Shown here: piece by piece, positions 49,453 to 63,125 of the stretch
Layout: each line of letters opens with the position of its first letter
How positions within the stretch are numbered: position 1 is the first letter of the stretch
Assembly: GCA_030765065.1 (NCBI GenBank)
Contig: CM060989.1
Location: 38,741,501 to 38,805,500 of the forward strand
DNA length: 64,000 bases
DNA from: Deroplatys truncata
Lineage: Eukaryota; Arthropoda; Insecta; Mantodea; Mantidae
Direction: 5' to 3'
The notes under the pieces: model-generated
What the model saw: the letters and a program-made list of their open reading frames with translations, nothing else
What the model was told of the DNA's origin: nothing
The model's database searches: none
Position numbers and translations under genes: made by a program

Positions 49453-50094
49453 TGAAATACACTGCCTTACTTCTACTAGTTATGGCTTTTATGATACACC
49501 GTGTGTCCATTCAGGTAGGAAAAAAACTAAATTGGACCAGAACCTGCGATACTTTTGATTAGAACTGGTTGCCTTACCCATGCAACTATGCATCCAGTAA
49601 GAAACTCGCCCTTAGATTGTTCTTATGCTTCCTGAATGGTAAACACGCATGTATTTGAATCCTTACGGACTTGGAATCCTAAAATCTCAAACTTCGATTA
49701 TCGTCAAAAGCCATCATATCTGCATACACCTCCAAGTTCTATGGAAATAATGTACTTCTGCATTCGAAATTACGTTCCGCACGTTTTACGTAACAAACGC
49801 TGTGTATTCGTAAATATCCGAAAACTCCGACCAGATCTGAATTCTGCTAATTTTCAAATTTTCTAACGAGATATATCACGTGACTCAAATACTCGTTTGT
49901 ACCGCTGAATTGTACCATTCAAATTTTCTGCAGAATCCACACCATAACTTGCACACCCCATAACCTCTTTCTAAGTTCAAATATCGAAATTTTTCTGCTC
50001 GACTTCAGATCCCAAAGCACACTGGAAACCGAATTTCTCTTTCACACGCAAAATCTCGGTATGGAATTTTTTGGTAGAATACAATACTGCATCA

Positions 50095-50866
50095 CTTACG
50101 TTACTATAATAAATGAAGAAGAGCGCAGGTATGTGCATAGTTTCACTTTTACTCCTGTGTCTTTACTGTTTTTTCTTCACATAGGGAGAAAAGGTAACGT
50201 TCGCATTTTCTTTCTCGCAGTTTACACAAACACTAATTACTTGGTTCGCCATATATTTAGCTTCTGCAAAGCTTGTGGTGGAAACCATGAACTACAAACA
50301 TGTCGATGGCACTGCACATGCTCTGGTTTGGGCCCATATAACATGGCATTTGTTGCGCAAAACTCCGTCCGTATTTGTTCTCTTCCTCAAGAGCTCTGCG
50401 ACGCGTGGCGTTGCTGGCAGGGAGAGCATGTCCTAGCACGAAGGAGTTTCACTGAGATTCTTGTCGGGTCTTTTATATCATATATTCCTCATACGGCCGC
50501 TTTTGCACCTTGAAAGATGACCCTGTTGACAGACTGGTGATGCCTAGGTATGAGAAGTTGTTTACCTCCTGCATACCAGCTTTTTCATTGGCTGCTACTC
50601 TTGCTCCATTCTTAAATACCGTAACTAGAAACATGCTTGTTCTTATTGACTTGTACATCGTCACTTTAAGCCCATTCCTTTAGATTGTTCACCGCTGTTT
50701 GGAGGTCTTCTCTGTTTCGTGCTCCTATTACCATGTCATCTGCGTATGCATACATAACAACCGGCAGATTTCTTGTTATCATGGTGAAGTCTATTGTAGC
50801 AATGTTAAAAGGTGTGAGGCTAAGGGATCATCCTGTAGTATTCCGTTTTTTGCTTACGTTACTATA
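50095..50866 (-). mobile_element. LINE relic, unit 16
   Basis: Majority sequence with the 9-bp segment. YADD codons are at 50735-50746. Confidence 0.8.
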
Positions 50867-51884
50867 CGTAATAGAGAAAGTAAGAACCTAATCAATAGGA
50901 CACTTGAGCGCAAGATGTGCTTGCCAACTTGCAACACGTGTGTTACTTCTTTCATTGGCTGAGTGGTCAGCCCACGGATTTGGTAGTCCGGATATCCTGG
51001 TTCGATACGCATCTTGGGGTTTTGTTTTTTTAAAGGTTTCTTTTAAAAATAGATTTCAAAATTTTTGCATTAGGACCATTCTTTACACTCAACATGTCAC
51101 GAAATAGTTTAAATTTTTGCCCTAGCTTTAGTGGTATTGAAATTACAGCTCTCTAAAGCGGACTGTCATAAACTTTGACACATCATAAAACGCAAATAAA
51201 TAGGAATTTCGACCAGCGAAGGCCAGATTCGTGATCCTGGCATTCGAAACCATAGGCATACCAAATTTCATCCAAATCGGTGAGGGTCATTAGCCCAGAG
51301 GTCCGGATGGAAGCCAGTTTTGGCTGTTTTCTGAAAAATAAAAGTATTAATATCTCTGCTTGTGCACCACATTTTGCACATTACAAAGTATGAAAAAATT
51401 CGCAAAAACATTAGCTTCCTGAGAAAAATTAGTTGGAGACTGTAGCTTTGTCCGTTCAGGAATTATTCGCGTTCAAAGTTTCGAAAAGAGGTCCAAAATC
51501 CAAGTCTAAAACCTTGCCATTTTTTGGCGTCCGAGAAAAAAATCTCTGTTTTCGGCGTGATTTGAAAGTTGTGGTCGAGCAGAATTCGGGACCGGTCTTA
51601 GATTTTCGATATCTGAATTTATAAAGAAGTTATGACGTGTGAAAGTTATGGTGTGCATTATACAGAAAATTTGAAGTGTATTTATTCAGCAGAACAATCG
51701 AATAATTGAGTCATATGAAATCTCGTTGGAAAGCTGAAGATCAGCAGAATTCAGATCTTGCCTTAGTTTTGCGAAATTTTCAATTATACAGGAGTTATGA
51801 CGTAAAACGTGCAGAATGGACACACGTTGTGTTACAAACGGCATAAGTAGAAGAATTAAACAACCTCATTCAAGACATGAATCC

Positions 51885-52781
51885 TGGTGTAGTGGTTAGA
51901 GTTACCGACTACAAAGCAGAGGACGTGAGTTCGTGTCTGAGCTCTTCGTATAGCATTTTTTCCCTGTACAAGTTAATCTTCATTGAACTAATAAAGCCTA
52001 AAAAAAGTGACTGTTTCATCAGCTACAGCATAGCCGAGTGGTTAAAGGCAGCGGCTTGAAAACAAGAATTTCGGGTTTGCGGAAGCAAAAAGCTTTTACC
52101 TCTTAAATTCCTGCTCTAGTTTATTAATGTAGATAAAAGGGAAGCTTGACGTTTGCTTGCAGTACAGCCGAGTGGCTAAAGTGATTGTTTTCTGCACGAA
52201 ACACCCAGGATCGAGTCTCTTTGCGGGATTTGCTTTTTATGTCTTGCTTTCAAACAATTACCTTCTATCTTTGTCTTCTTCTCCTCTTCATGGATTAGGC
52301 TGATTCCTCTTGCGTCTTTACAGTGTGTCCTTCTCTGCCTTCCCACGTCTCTATTGGAAAGCTGTTTGGTACCTTCCTAACATGTTCTATTTCTACCTTT
52401 GTAATAGGAAAAAAAGCTTACTGCGGAACATAGGACTCGAACCCACAATGCTTGCTTCTGAAGCACTGCCTTTAACCACTCAGCTATATTGTAACTGATC
52501 GGGTAACCACCTTTTATCTTTATTAGTACAATGAAGACTAAACTTATAGCGGAAAGATGTTAAAAGGACAGCTTCAACACGAACCCGTATTCCTTGCGTT
52601 GAACTCACTGCCGTTAACCACTCGGCTATAGCAGAGCTAACATAAAAGTCACTTTTTTACCTTTATTAGTGCACTGAAGATTAAAGTTAATAGTGAAAAA
52701 CGTTAAACTAAGAGCTGCGACGCGAAACCACGATTCTTGCACCGTAGTCTGCAACCCTAACCACCGCGCCCGGTGCTGTTG
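51885..52781. repeat. tRNA-like cluster T2-T7, unit 16
   Basis: T6 has GCGTTGAAC, and T7 the weakened B box with TCTGCAACCC. Confidence 0.75.
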
Positions 52782-53423
52782 TGAAATACACTGCCTTACT
52801 TCTACTAGTTATGGCTTTTATGATACACCGTGTGTCCATTCAGGTAGGAAAAAAACTAAATTGGACCAGAATCTGCGATACTTTTGATTAGAACTGGTTG
52901 CCTTACCCATGCAACTATGCATCCAGTAAGAAACTCGCCCTTAGATTGTTCTTATGCTTCCTGAATGGTAAACACGCATGTATTTGAATCCTTACGGACT
53001 TGGAATCCTAAAATCTCAAACTTCGATTATCGTCAAAAGCCATCATATCTGCATACACCTCCAAGTTCTATGGAAATAATGTACTTCTGCATTCGAAATT
53101 ACGTTCCGCACGTTTTACGTAACAAACGCTGTGTATTCGTAAATATCCGAAAACTCCGACCAGATCTGAATTCTGCTAATTTTCAAATTTTCTAACGAGA
53201 TATATCACGTGACTCAAATACTCGTTTGTACCGCTGAATTGTACCATTCAAATTTTCTGCAGAATCCACACCATAACTTGCACACCCCATAACCTCTTTC
53301 TAAGTTCAAATATCGAAATTTTTCTGCTCGACTTCAGATCCCAAAGCACACTGGAAACCGAATTTCTCTTTCACACGCAAAATCTCGGTATGGAATTTTT
53401 TGGTAGAATACAATACTGCATCA

Positions 53424-54195
53424 CTTACGTTACTATAATAAATGAAGAAGAGCGCAGGTATGTGCATAGTTTCACTTTTACTCCTGTGTCTTTACTGTTT
53501 TTTCTTCACATAGGGAGAAAAGGTAACGTTCGCATTTTCTTTCTCGCAGTTTACACAAACACTAATTACTTGGTTCGCCATATATTTAGCTTCTGCAAAG
53601 CTTGTGGTGGAAACCATGAACTACAAACATGTCGATGGCACTGCACATGCTCTGGTTTGGGCCCATATAACATGGCATTTGTTGCGCAAAACTCCGTCCG
53701 TATTTGTTCTCTTCCTCAAGAGCTCTGCGACGCGTGGCGTTGCTGGCAGGGAGAGCATGTCCTAGCACGAAGGAGTTTCACTGAGATTCTTGTCGGGTCT
53801 TTTATATCATATATTCCTCATACGGCCGCTTTTGCACCTTGAAAGATGACCCTGTTGACAGACTGGTGATGCCTAGGTATGAGAAGTTGTTTACCTCCTG
53901 CATACCAGCTTTTTCATTGGCTGCTACTCTTGCTCCATTCTTAAATACCGTAACTAGAAACATGCTTGTTCTTATTGACTTGTACATCGTCACTTTAAGC
54001 CCATTCCTTTAGATTGTTCACCGCTGTTTGGAGGTCTTCTCTGTTTCGTGCTCCTATTACCATGTCATCTGCGTATGCATACATAACAACCGGCAGATTT
54101 CTTGTTATCATGGTGAAGTCTATTGTAGCAATGTTAAAAGGTGTGAGGCTAAGGGATCATCCTGTAGTATTCCGTTTTTTGCTTACGTTACTATA
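53424..54195 (-). mobile_element. LINE relic, unit 17
   Basis: As unit 16. YADD codons are at 54064-54075. Confidence 0.8.
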
Positions 54196-55213
54196 CGTAA
54201 TAGAGAAAGTAAGAACCTAATCAATAGGACACTTGAGCGCAAGATGTGCTTGCCAACTTGCAACACGTGTGTTACTTCTTTCATTGGCTGAGTGGTCAGC
54301 CCACGGATTTGGTAGTCCGGATATCCTGGTTCGATACGCATCTTGGGGTTTTGTTTTTTTAAAGGTTTCTTTTAAAAATAGATTTCAAAATTTTTGCATT
54401 AGGACCATTCTTTACACTCAACATGTCACGAAATAGTTTAAATTTTTGCCCTAGCTTTAGTGGTATTGAAATTACAGCTCTCTAAAGCGGACTGTCATAA
54501 ACTTTGACACATCATAAAACGCAAATAAATAGGAATTTCGACCAGCGAAGGCCAGATTCGTGATCCTGGCATTCGAAACCATAGGCATACCAAATTTCAT
54601 CCAAATCGGTGAGGGTCATTAGCCCAGAGGTCCGGATGGAAGCCAGTTTTGGCTGTTTTCTGAAAAATAAAAGTATTAATATCTCTGCTTGTGCACCACA
54701 TTTTGCACATTACAAAGTATGAAAAAATTCGCAAAAACATTAGCTTCCTGAGAAAAATTAGTTGGAGACTGTAGCTTTGTCCGTTCAGGAATTATTCGCG
54801 TTCAAAGTTTCGAAAAGAGGTCCAAAATCCAAGTCTAAAACCTTGCCATTTTTTGGCGTCCGAGAAAAAAATCTCTGTTTTCGGCGTGATTTGAAAGTTG
54901 TGGTCGAGCAGAATTCGGGACCGGTCTTAGATTTTCGATATCTGAATTTATAAAGAAGTTATGACGTGTGAAAGTTATGGTGTGCATTATGCAGAAAATT
55001 TGAAGTGTATTTATTCAGCAGAACAATCGAATAATTGAGTCATATGAAATCTCGTTGGAAAGCTGAAGATCAGCAGAATTCAGATCTTGCCTTAGTTTTG
55101 CGAAATTTTCAATTATACAGGAGTTATGACGTAAAACGTGCAGAATGGACACACGTTGTGTTACAAACGGCATAAGTAGAAGAATTAAACAACCTCATTC
55201 AAGACATGAATCC

Positions 55214-56111
55214 TGGTGTAGTGGTTAGAGTTACCGACTACAAAGCAGAGGACGTGAGTTCGTGTCTGAGCTCTTCGTATAGCATTTTTTTCCCTGTACA
55301 AGTTAATCTTCATTGAACTAATAAAGCCTAAAAAAAGTGACTGTTTCATCAGCTACAGCATAGCCGAGTGGTTAAAGGCAGCGGCTTGAAAACAAGAATT
55401 TCGGGTTTGCGGAAGCAAAAAGCTTTTACCTCTTAAATTCCTGCTCTAGTTTATTAATGTAGATAAAAGGGAAGCTTGACGTTTGCTTGCAGTACAGCCG
55501 AGTGGCTAAAGTGATTGTTTTCTGCACGAAACACCCAAGATCGAGTCTCTTTGCGGGATTTGCTTTTTATGTCTTGCTTTCAAACAATTACCTTCTATCT
55601 TTGTCTTCTTCTCCTCTTCATGGATTAGGCTGATTCCTCTTGCGTCTTTACAGTGTGTCCTTCTCTGCCTTCCCACGTCTCTATTGGAAAGCTGTTTGGT
55701 ACCTTCCTAACATGTTCTATTTCTACCTTTGTAATAGGAAAAAAAGCTTACTGCGGAACATAGGACTCGAACCCACAATGCTTGCTTCTGAAGCACTGCC
55801 TTTAACCACTCAGCTATATTGTAACTGATCGGGTAACCACCTTTTATCTTTATTAGTACAATGAAGACTAAACTTATAGCGGAAAGATGTTAAAAGGACA
55901 GCTTCAACACGAACCCGTATTCCTTGCGTTCAACTCACTGCCGTTAACCACTCGGCTATAGCAGAGCTAACATAAAAGTCACTTTTTTACCTTTATTAGT
56001 GCACTGAAGATTAAAGTTAATAGTGAAAAACGTTAAACTAAGAGCTGCGACGCGAAACCACGATTCTTGCACCGTAGTCTGCAACCCTAACCACCGCGCC
56101 CGGTGCTGTTG
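55214..56111. repeat. tRNA-like cluster T2-T7, unit 17
   Basis: The T4 B box reads AAGATCGAGTC (private). T6 has the majority GCGTTCAAC although T7 has the weakened haplotype, so the two variants are separable. Confidence 0.75.
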
Positions 56112-56753
56112 TGAAATACACTGCCTTACTTCTACTAGTTATGGCTTTTATGATACACCGTGTGTCCATTCAGGTAGGAAAAAAACTAAATTCGACCAGA
56201 ACCTGCGATACTTTTGATTAGAACTGGTTGCCTTACCCATGCAACTATGCATCCAGTAAGAAACTCGCCCTTAGATTGTTCTTATGCTTCCTGAATGGTA
56301 AACACGCATGTATTTGAATCCTTACGGACTTGGAATCCTAAAATCTCAAACTTCGATTATCGTCAAAAGCCATCATATCTGCATACACCTCCAAGTTCTA
56401 TGGAAATAATGTACTTCTGCATTCGAAATTACGTTCCGCACGTTTTACGTAACAAACGCTGTGTATTCGTAAATATCCGAAAACTCCGACCAGATCTGAA
56501 TTCTGCTAATTTTCAAATTTTCTAACGAGATATATCACGTGACTCAAATACTCGTTTGTACCGCTGAATTGTACCATTCAAATTTTCTGCAGAATCCACA
56601 CCATAACTTGCACACCCCATAACCTCTTTCTAAGTTCAAATATCGAAATTTTTCTGCTCGACTTCAGATCCCAAAGCACACTGGAAACCGAATTTCTCTT
56701 TCACACGCAAAATCTCGGTATGGAATTTTTTGGTAGAATACAATACTGCATCA

Positions 56754-57525
56754 CTTACGTTACTATAATAAATGAAGAAGAGCGCAGGTATGTGCATAGT
56801 TTCACTTTTACTCCTGTGTCTTTACTGTTTTTTCTTCACATAGGGAGAAAAGGTAACGTTCGCATTTTCTTTCTCGCAGTTTACACAAACACTAATTACT
56901 TGGTTCGCCATATATTTAGCTTCTGCAAAGCTTGTGGTGGAAACCATGAACTACAAACATGTCGATGGCACTGCACATGCTCTGGTTTGGGCCCATATAA
57001 CATGGCATTTGTTGCGCAAAACTCCGTCCGTATTTGTTCTCTTCCTCAAGAGCTCTGCGACGCGTGGCGTTGCTGGCAGGGAGAGCATGTCCTAGCACGA
57101 AGGAGTTTCACTGAGATTCTTGTCGGGTCTTTTATATCATATATTCCTAATACGGCCGCTTTTGCACCTTGAAAGATGACCCTGTTGACAGACTGGTGAT
57201 GCCTAGGTATGAGAAGTTGTTTACCTCCTGCATACCAGCTTTTTCATTGGCTGCTACTCTTGCTCCATTCTTAAATACCGTAACTAGAAACATGCTTGTT
57301 CTTATTGACTTGTACATCGTCACTTTAAGCCCATTCCTTTAGATTGTTCACCGCTGTTTGGAGGTCTTCTCTGTTTCGTGCTCCTATTACCATGTCATCT
57401 GCGTATGCATACATAACAACCGGCAGATTTCTTGTTATCATGGTGAAGTCTGTTGTAGCAATGTTAAAAGGTGTGAGGCTAAGGGATCATCCTGTAGTAT
57501 TCCGTTTTTTGCTTACGTTACTATA
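56754..57525 (-). mobile_element. LINE relic, unit 18
   Basis: CCTAATACGG adds a stop in the thumb frame. Private AAGTCTGTTGTAG lies 5' of YADD on minus. YADD codons are at 57394-57405. Confidence 0.8.
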
Positions 57526-58532
57526 CGTAATAGAGAAAGTAAGAACCTAATCAATAGGACACTTGAGCGCAAGATGTGCTTGCCAACTTGCAACACGTGT
57601 GTTACTTCTTTCATTGGCTGAGTGGTCAGCCCACGGATTTGGTAGTCTGGATATCCTGGTTCGATACGCATCTTGGGGTTTTGTTTTTTTAAAGGTTTCT
57701 TTTAAAAATAGATTTCAAAATTTTTGCATTAGGACCATTCTTTACACTCAACATGTCACGAAATAGTTTAAATTTTTGCCCTAGCTTTAGTGGTATTGAA
57801 ATTACAGCTCTCTAAAGCGGACTGTCATAACATTTGACACGTCATAAAACGCAAATAAATAGGAATTTCGACCAGCGAAGGCCAGATTCGTGATCCTGGC
57901 ATTCGAAACCATAGGCATACCAAATTTCATCCAAATCGGTGAGGGTCATTAGCCCAGAGGTCCGGATGGAAGCCAGTTTTGGCTGTTTTCTGAAAAATAA
58001 AAGTATTAATATCTCTGCTTGTGCACCACATTTTGCACATTACAAGGTATGAAAAAATTCGCAAAAAAATTAGCTTCCTGAGAAAAATTAGTTGGAGACT
58101 GTAGCTTTGTCCGTTCAGGAATTATTCGCGTTCAAAAGTTTCGAAAAGAGGTCCAAAAACCTTGCCATTTTTTGGCGTCCGAGAAAAAAATCTCTTTTTT
58201 CGGCGTGATTTGAAAGTTGTGGTCGAGCAGAATTCGGGACCGGTCTTAGATTTTCGATATCTGAATTTATAAAGAAGTTATGACGTGTGAAAGTTATGGT
58301 GTGCATTATGCAGAAAATTTGAAGTGTATTTATTCAGCAGAACAATCGAATAATTGAGTCATATGATATCTCGTTGGAAAGCTGAAGATCAGCAGAATTC
58401 AGATCTTGCCTTAGTTTTGCGAAATTTTCAATTATACAGGAGTTATGACGTAAAACGTGCAGAATGGACACACGTTGTGTTACAAACGGCATAAGTAGAA
58501 GAATTAAACAACCTCATTCAAGATATGAATCC

Positions 58533-59429
58533 TGGTGTAGTGGTTAGAGTTACCGACTACAAAGCAGAGGACGTGAGTTCGTGTCTGAGCTCTTCGTATA
58601 GCATTTTTTTCCCTGTACAAGTTAATCTTCATTGAACTAATAAAGCCTAAAAAAGTGACTGTTTCATCAGCTACAGCATAGCCGAGTGGTTAAAGGCAGC
58701 GGCTTGAAAACAAGAATTTCGGGTTTGCGGAAGCAAAAAGCTTTTACCTCTTAAATTCCTGCTCTAGTTTATTAATGTAGATAAAAGGGAAGCTTGACGT
58801 TTGCTTGCAGTACAGCCGAGTGGCTAAAGTGATTGTTTTCTGCACGAAACACCCAGGATCAAGTCTCTTTGCGGGATTTGCTTTTTATGTCTTGCTTTCA
58901 AACAATTACCTTCTATCTTTGTCTTCTTCTCCTCTTCATGGATTAGGCTGATTCCTCTTGCGTCTTTACAGTGTGTCCTTCTCTGCCTTCCCACGTCTCT
59001 ATTGGAAAGCTGTTTGGTACCTTCCTAACATGTTCTATTTCTACCTTTGTAATAGGAAAAAAAGCTTACTGCGGAACATAGGACTCGAACCCACAATGCT
59101 TGCTTCTGAAGCACTGCCTTTAACCACTCAGCTATATTGTAACTGATCGGGTAACCACCTTTTATCTTTATTAGTACAATGAAGACTAAACTTATAGCGG
59201 AAAGATGTTAAAAGGACAGCTTCAACACGAACCCGTATTCCTTGCGTTGAACTCACTGCCGTTAACCACTCGGCTATAGCAGAGCTAACATAAAAGTCAC
59301 TTTTTTACCTTTATTAGTGCACTGAAGATTAAAGTTAATAGTGAAAAACGTTAAACTAATAACTGCGACGCGAACCCACGATTCTTGCACCGTAGTCTGT
59401 AACCCTAACCACCGCGCCCGGTGCTGTTG
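58533..59429. repeat. tRNA-like cluster T2-T7, unit 18
   Basis: T4 B box GGATCAAGTCT; T6 GCGTTGAAC; T7 core intact. Confidence 0.75.
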
Positions 59430-60071
59430 TGAAATACACTGCCTTACTTCTACTAGTTATGGCTTTTATGATACACCGTGTGTCCATTCAGGTAGGAAAA
59501 AAACTAAATTGGACCAGAACCTGCGATACTTTTGATTAGAACTGGTTGCCTTACCCATGCAACTATGCATCCAGTAAGAAACTCGCCCTTAGATTGTTCT
59601 TATGCTTCCTGAATGGTAAACACGCATGTATTTGAATCCTTACGGACTTGGAATTATAAAATCTCAAACTTCGATTATCGTCAAAAGCCATCATATCTGC
59701 ATACACCTCCAAGTTCTATGGAAATAATGTACTTCTGCATTCGAAATTACGTTCCGCACGTTTTACGTAACAAACGCTGTGTATTCGTAAATATCCGAAA
59801 ACTCCGACCAGATCTGAATTCTGCTAATTTTCAAATTTTCTAACGAGATATATCACGTGACTCAAATACTCGTTTGTACCGCTGAATTGTACCATTCAAA
59901 TTTTCTGCAGAATCCACACCATAACTTGCACACCCCATAACCTCTTTCTAAGTTCAAATATCGAAATTTTTCTGCTCGACTTCAGATCCCAAAGCACACT
60001 GGAAACCGAATTTCTCTTTCACACGCAAAATCTCGGTATGGAATTTTTTGGTAGAATACAATACTGCATCA

Positions 60072-60843
60072 CTTACGTTACTATAATAAATGAAGAAGAG
60101 CGCAGGTATGTGCATAGTTTCACTTTTACTCCTGTGTCTTTACTGTTTTTTCTTCACATAGGGAGAAAAGGTAACGTTCGCATTTTCTTTCTCGCAGTTT
60201 ACACAAACACTAATTACTTGGTTCGCCATATATTTAGCTTCTGCAAAGCTTGTGGTGGAAACCATGAACTACAAACATGTCGATGGCACTGCACATGCTC
60301 TGGTTTGGGCCCATATAACATGGCATTTGTTGCGCAAAACTCCGTCCGTATTTGTTCTCTTCCTCAAGAGCTCTGCGACGCGTGGCGTTGCTGGCAGGGA
60401 GAGCATGTCCTAGCACGAAGGAGTTTCACTGAGATTCTTGTCGGGTCTTTTATATCATATATTCCTAATACGGCCGCTTTTGCACCTTGAAAGATGACCC
60501 TGTTGACAGACTGGTGATGCCTAGGTATGAGAAGTTGTTTACCTCCTGCATACCAGCTTTTTCATTGGCTGCTACTCTTGCTCCATTCTTAAATACCGTA
60601 ACTAGAAACATGCTTGTTCTTATTGACTTGTACATCGTCACTTTAAGCCCATTCCTTTAGATTGTTCACCGCTGTTTGGAGGTCTTCTCTGTTTCGTGCT
60701 CCTATTACCATGTCATCTGCGTATGCATACATAACAACCGGCAGATTTCTTGTTATCATGGTGAAGTCTATTGTAGCAATGTTAAAAGGTGTGAGGCTAA
60801 GGGATCATCCTGTAGTATTCCGTTTTTTGCTTACGTTACTATA
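60072..60843 (-). mobile_element. LINE relic, unit 19
   Basis: CCTAATACGG is shared with units 5 and 18. YADD codons are at 60712-60723. Confidence 0.8.
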
Positions 60844-61850
60844 CGTAATAGAGAAAGTAAGAACCTAATCAATAGGACACTTGAGCGCAAGATGTGCTTG
60901 CCAACTTGCAACACGTGTGTTACTTCTTTCATTGGCTGAGTGGTCAGCCCACGGATTTGGTAGTCTGGATATCCTGGTTCGATACGCATCTTGGGGTTTT
61001 GTTTTTTTAAAGGTTTCTTTTAAAAATAGATTTCAAAATTTTTGCATTAGGACCATTCTTTACACTCAACATGTCACGAAATAGTTTAAATTTTTGCCCT
61101 AGCTTTAGTGGTATTGAAATTACAGCTCTCTAAAGCGGACTGTCATAACATTTGACACGTCATAAAACGCAAATAAATAGGAATTTCGACCAGCGAAGGC
61201 CAGATTCGTGATCCTGGCATTCGAAACCATAGGCATACCAAATTTCATCCAAATCGGTGAGGGTCATTAGCCCAGAGGTCCGGATGGAAGCCAGTTTTGG
61301 CTGTTTTCTGAAAAATAAAAGTATTAATATCTCTGCTTGTGCACCACATTTTGCACATTACAAAGTATGAAAAAATTCGCAAAAAAATTAGCTTCCTGAG
61401 AAAAATTAGTTGGAGACTGTAGCTTTGTCCGTTCAGGAATTATTCGCGTTCAAAAGTTTCGAAAAGAGGTCCAAAAACCTTGCCATTTTTTGGCGTCCGA
61501 GAAAAAAATCTCTGTTTTCGGCGTGATTTGAAAGTTGTGGTCGAGCAGAATTCGGGACCGGTCTTAGATTTTCGATATCTGAATTTATAAAGAAGTTATG
61601 ACGTGTGAAAGTTATGGTGTGCATTATGCAGAAAATTTGAAGTGTATTTATTCAGCAGAACAATCGAATAATTGAGTCATATGATATCTCGTTGGAAAGC
61701 TGAAGATCAGCAGAATTCAGATCTTGCCTTAGTTTTGCGAAATTTTCAATTATACAGGAGTTATGACGTAAAACGTGCAGAATGGACACACGTTGTGTTA
61801 CAAACGGCATAAGTAGAAGAATTAAACAACCTCATTCAAGATATGAATCC

Positions 61851-62747
61851 TGGTGTAGTGGTTAGAGTTACCGACTACAAAGCAGAGGACGTGAGTTCGT
61901 GTCTGAGCTCTTCGTATAGCATTTTTTTCCTGTACAAGTTAATCTTCATTGAACTAATAAAGCCTAAAAAAAGTGACTGTTTCATCAGCTACAGCATAGC
62001 CGAGTGGTTAAAGGCAGCGGCTTGAAAACAAGAATTTCGGGTTTGCGGAAGCAAAAAGCTTTTACCTCTTAAATTCCTGCTCTAGTTTATTAATGTAGAT
62101 AAAAGGGAAGCTTGACGTTTGCTTGCAGTACAGCCGAGTGGCTAAAGTGATTGTTTTCTGCACGAAACACCCAGGATCAAGTCTCTTTGCGGGATTTGCT
62201 TTTTATGTCTTGCTTTCAAACAATTACCTTCTATCTTTGTCTTCTTCTCCTCTTCATGGATTAGGCTGATTCCTCTTGCGTCTTTACAGTGTGTCCTTCT
62301 CTGCCTTCCCACGTCTCTATTGGAAAGCTGTTTGGTACCTTCCTAACATGTTCTATTTCTACCTTTGTAATAGGAAAAAAAGCTTACTGCGGAACATAGG
62401 ACTCGAACCCACAATGCTTGCTTCTGAAGCACTGCCTTTAACCACTCAGCTATATTGTAACTGATCGGGTAACCACCTTTTATCTTTATTAGTACAATGA
62501 AGACTAAACTTATAGCGGAAAGATGTTAAAAGGACAGCTTCAACACGAACCCGTATTCCTTGCGTTCAACTCACTGCCGTTAACCACTCGGCTATAGCAG
62601 AGCTAACATAAAAGTCACTTTTTTACCTTTATTAGTGCACTGAAGATTAAAGTTAATAGTGAAAAACGTTAAACTAATAACTGCGACGCGAACCCACGAT
62701 TCTTGCACCGTAGTCTGTAACCCTAACCACCGCGCCCGGTGCTGTTG
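61851..62747. repeat. tRNA-like cluster T2-T7, unit 19
   Basis: T4 B box GGATCAAGTCT; other boxes as the majority. Confidence 0.75.
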
Positions 62748-63125
62748 TGAAATACACTGCCTTACTTCTACTAGTTATGGCTTTTATGATACACCGTGTG
62801 TCCATTCAGGTAGGAAAAAAACTAAATTGGATCAGAACCTGCGATACTTTTGATTAGAACTGGTTGCCTTACCCATGCAACTATGCATCCAGTAAGAAAC
62901 TCGCCCTTAGATTGTTCTTATGCTTCCTGAATGGTAAACACGCATGTATTTGAATCCTTACGGACTTGGAATTCTAAAATCTCAAACTTCGATTATCGTC
63001 AAAAGCCATCATATCTGCATACACCTCCAAGTTCTATGGAAATAATGTACTTCTGCATTCGAAATTACGTTCCGCACGTTTTACGTAACAAACGCTGTGT
63101 ATTCGTAAATATCCGAAAACTCCGA

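Larger units (their letters stand above)
46501..49830 (+). repeat. Tandem unit 15
   Basis: 3330 bp, nearly identical to unit 14. Private ATTTTTTACCCTG after T2 (about 48624). Confidence 0.95.
49831..53159 (+). repeat. Tandem unit 16
   Basis: 3329 bp. Pairs with unit 17 through GACACATCAT, CGCAAAAACATT, GCAGAACAATCG and CATATGAAATCTCG. Private TTATACAGAAAAT at about 51659. Confidence 0.95.
53160..56489 (+). repeat. Tandem unit 17
   Basis: 3330 bp. Shares the unit 16 variants. Private AATTCGACCAG in T8 (about 56190). Confidence 0.95.
56490..59807 (+). repeat. Tandem unit 18
   Basis: 3318 bp. Pairs with unit 19 through GTAGTCTGG in T1, TCATAACATTTG, CAAAAGTTTCG, CCAAAAACCTTGCC (shortened junction) and AAGATATGAATCC. 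Private ATCTCTTTTTTCGG and TGAAGTCTGTTG. Confidence 0.95.
59808..63125 (+). repeat. Tandem unit 19
   Basis: 3318 bp. As unit 18, but with GGAATTCTAAA and the majority GCGTTCAAC towards the 3' end, and ATTTTTTTCCTG (one C fewer) after T2. Confidence 0.95.
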
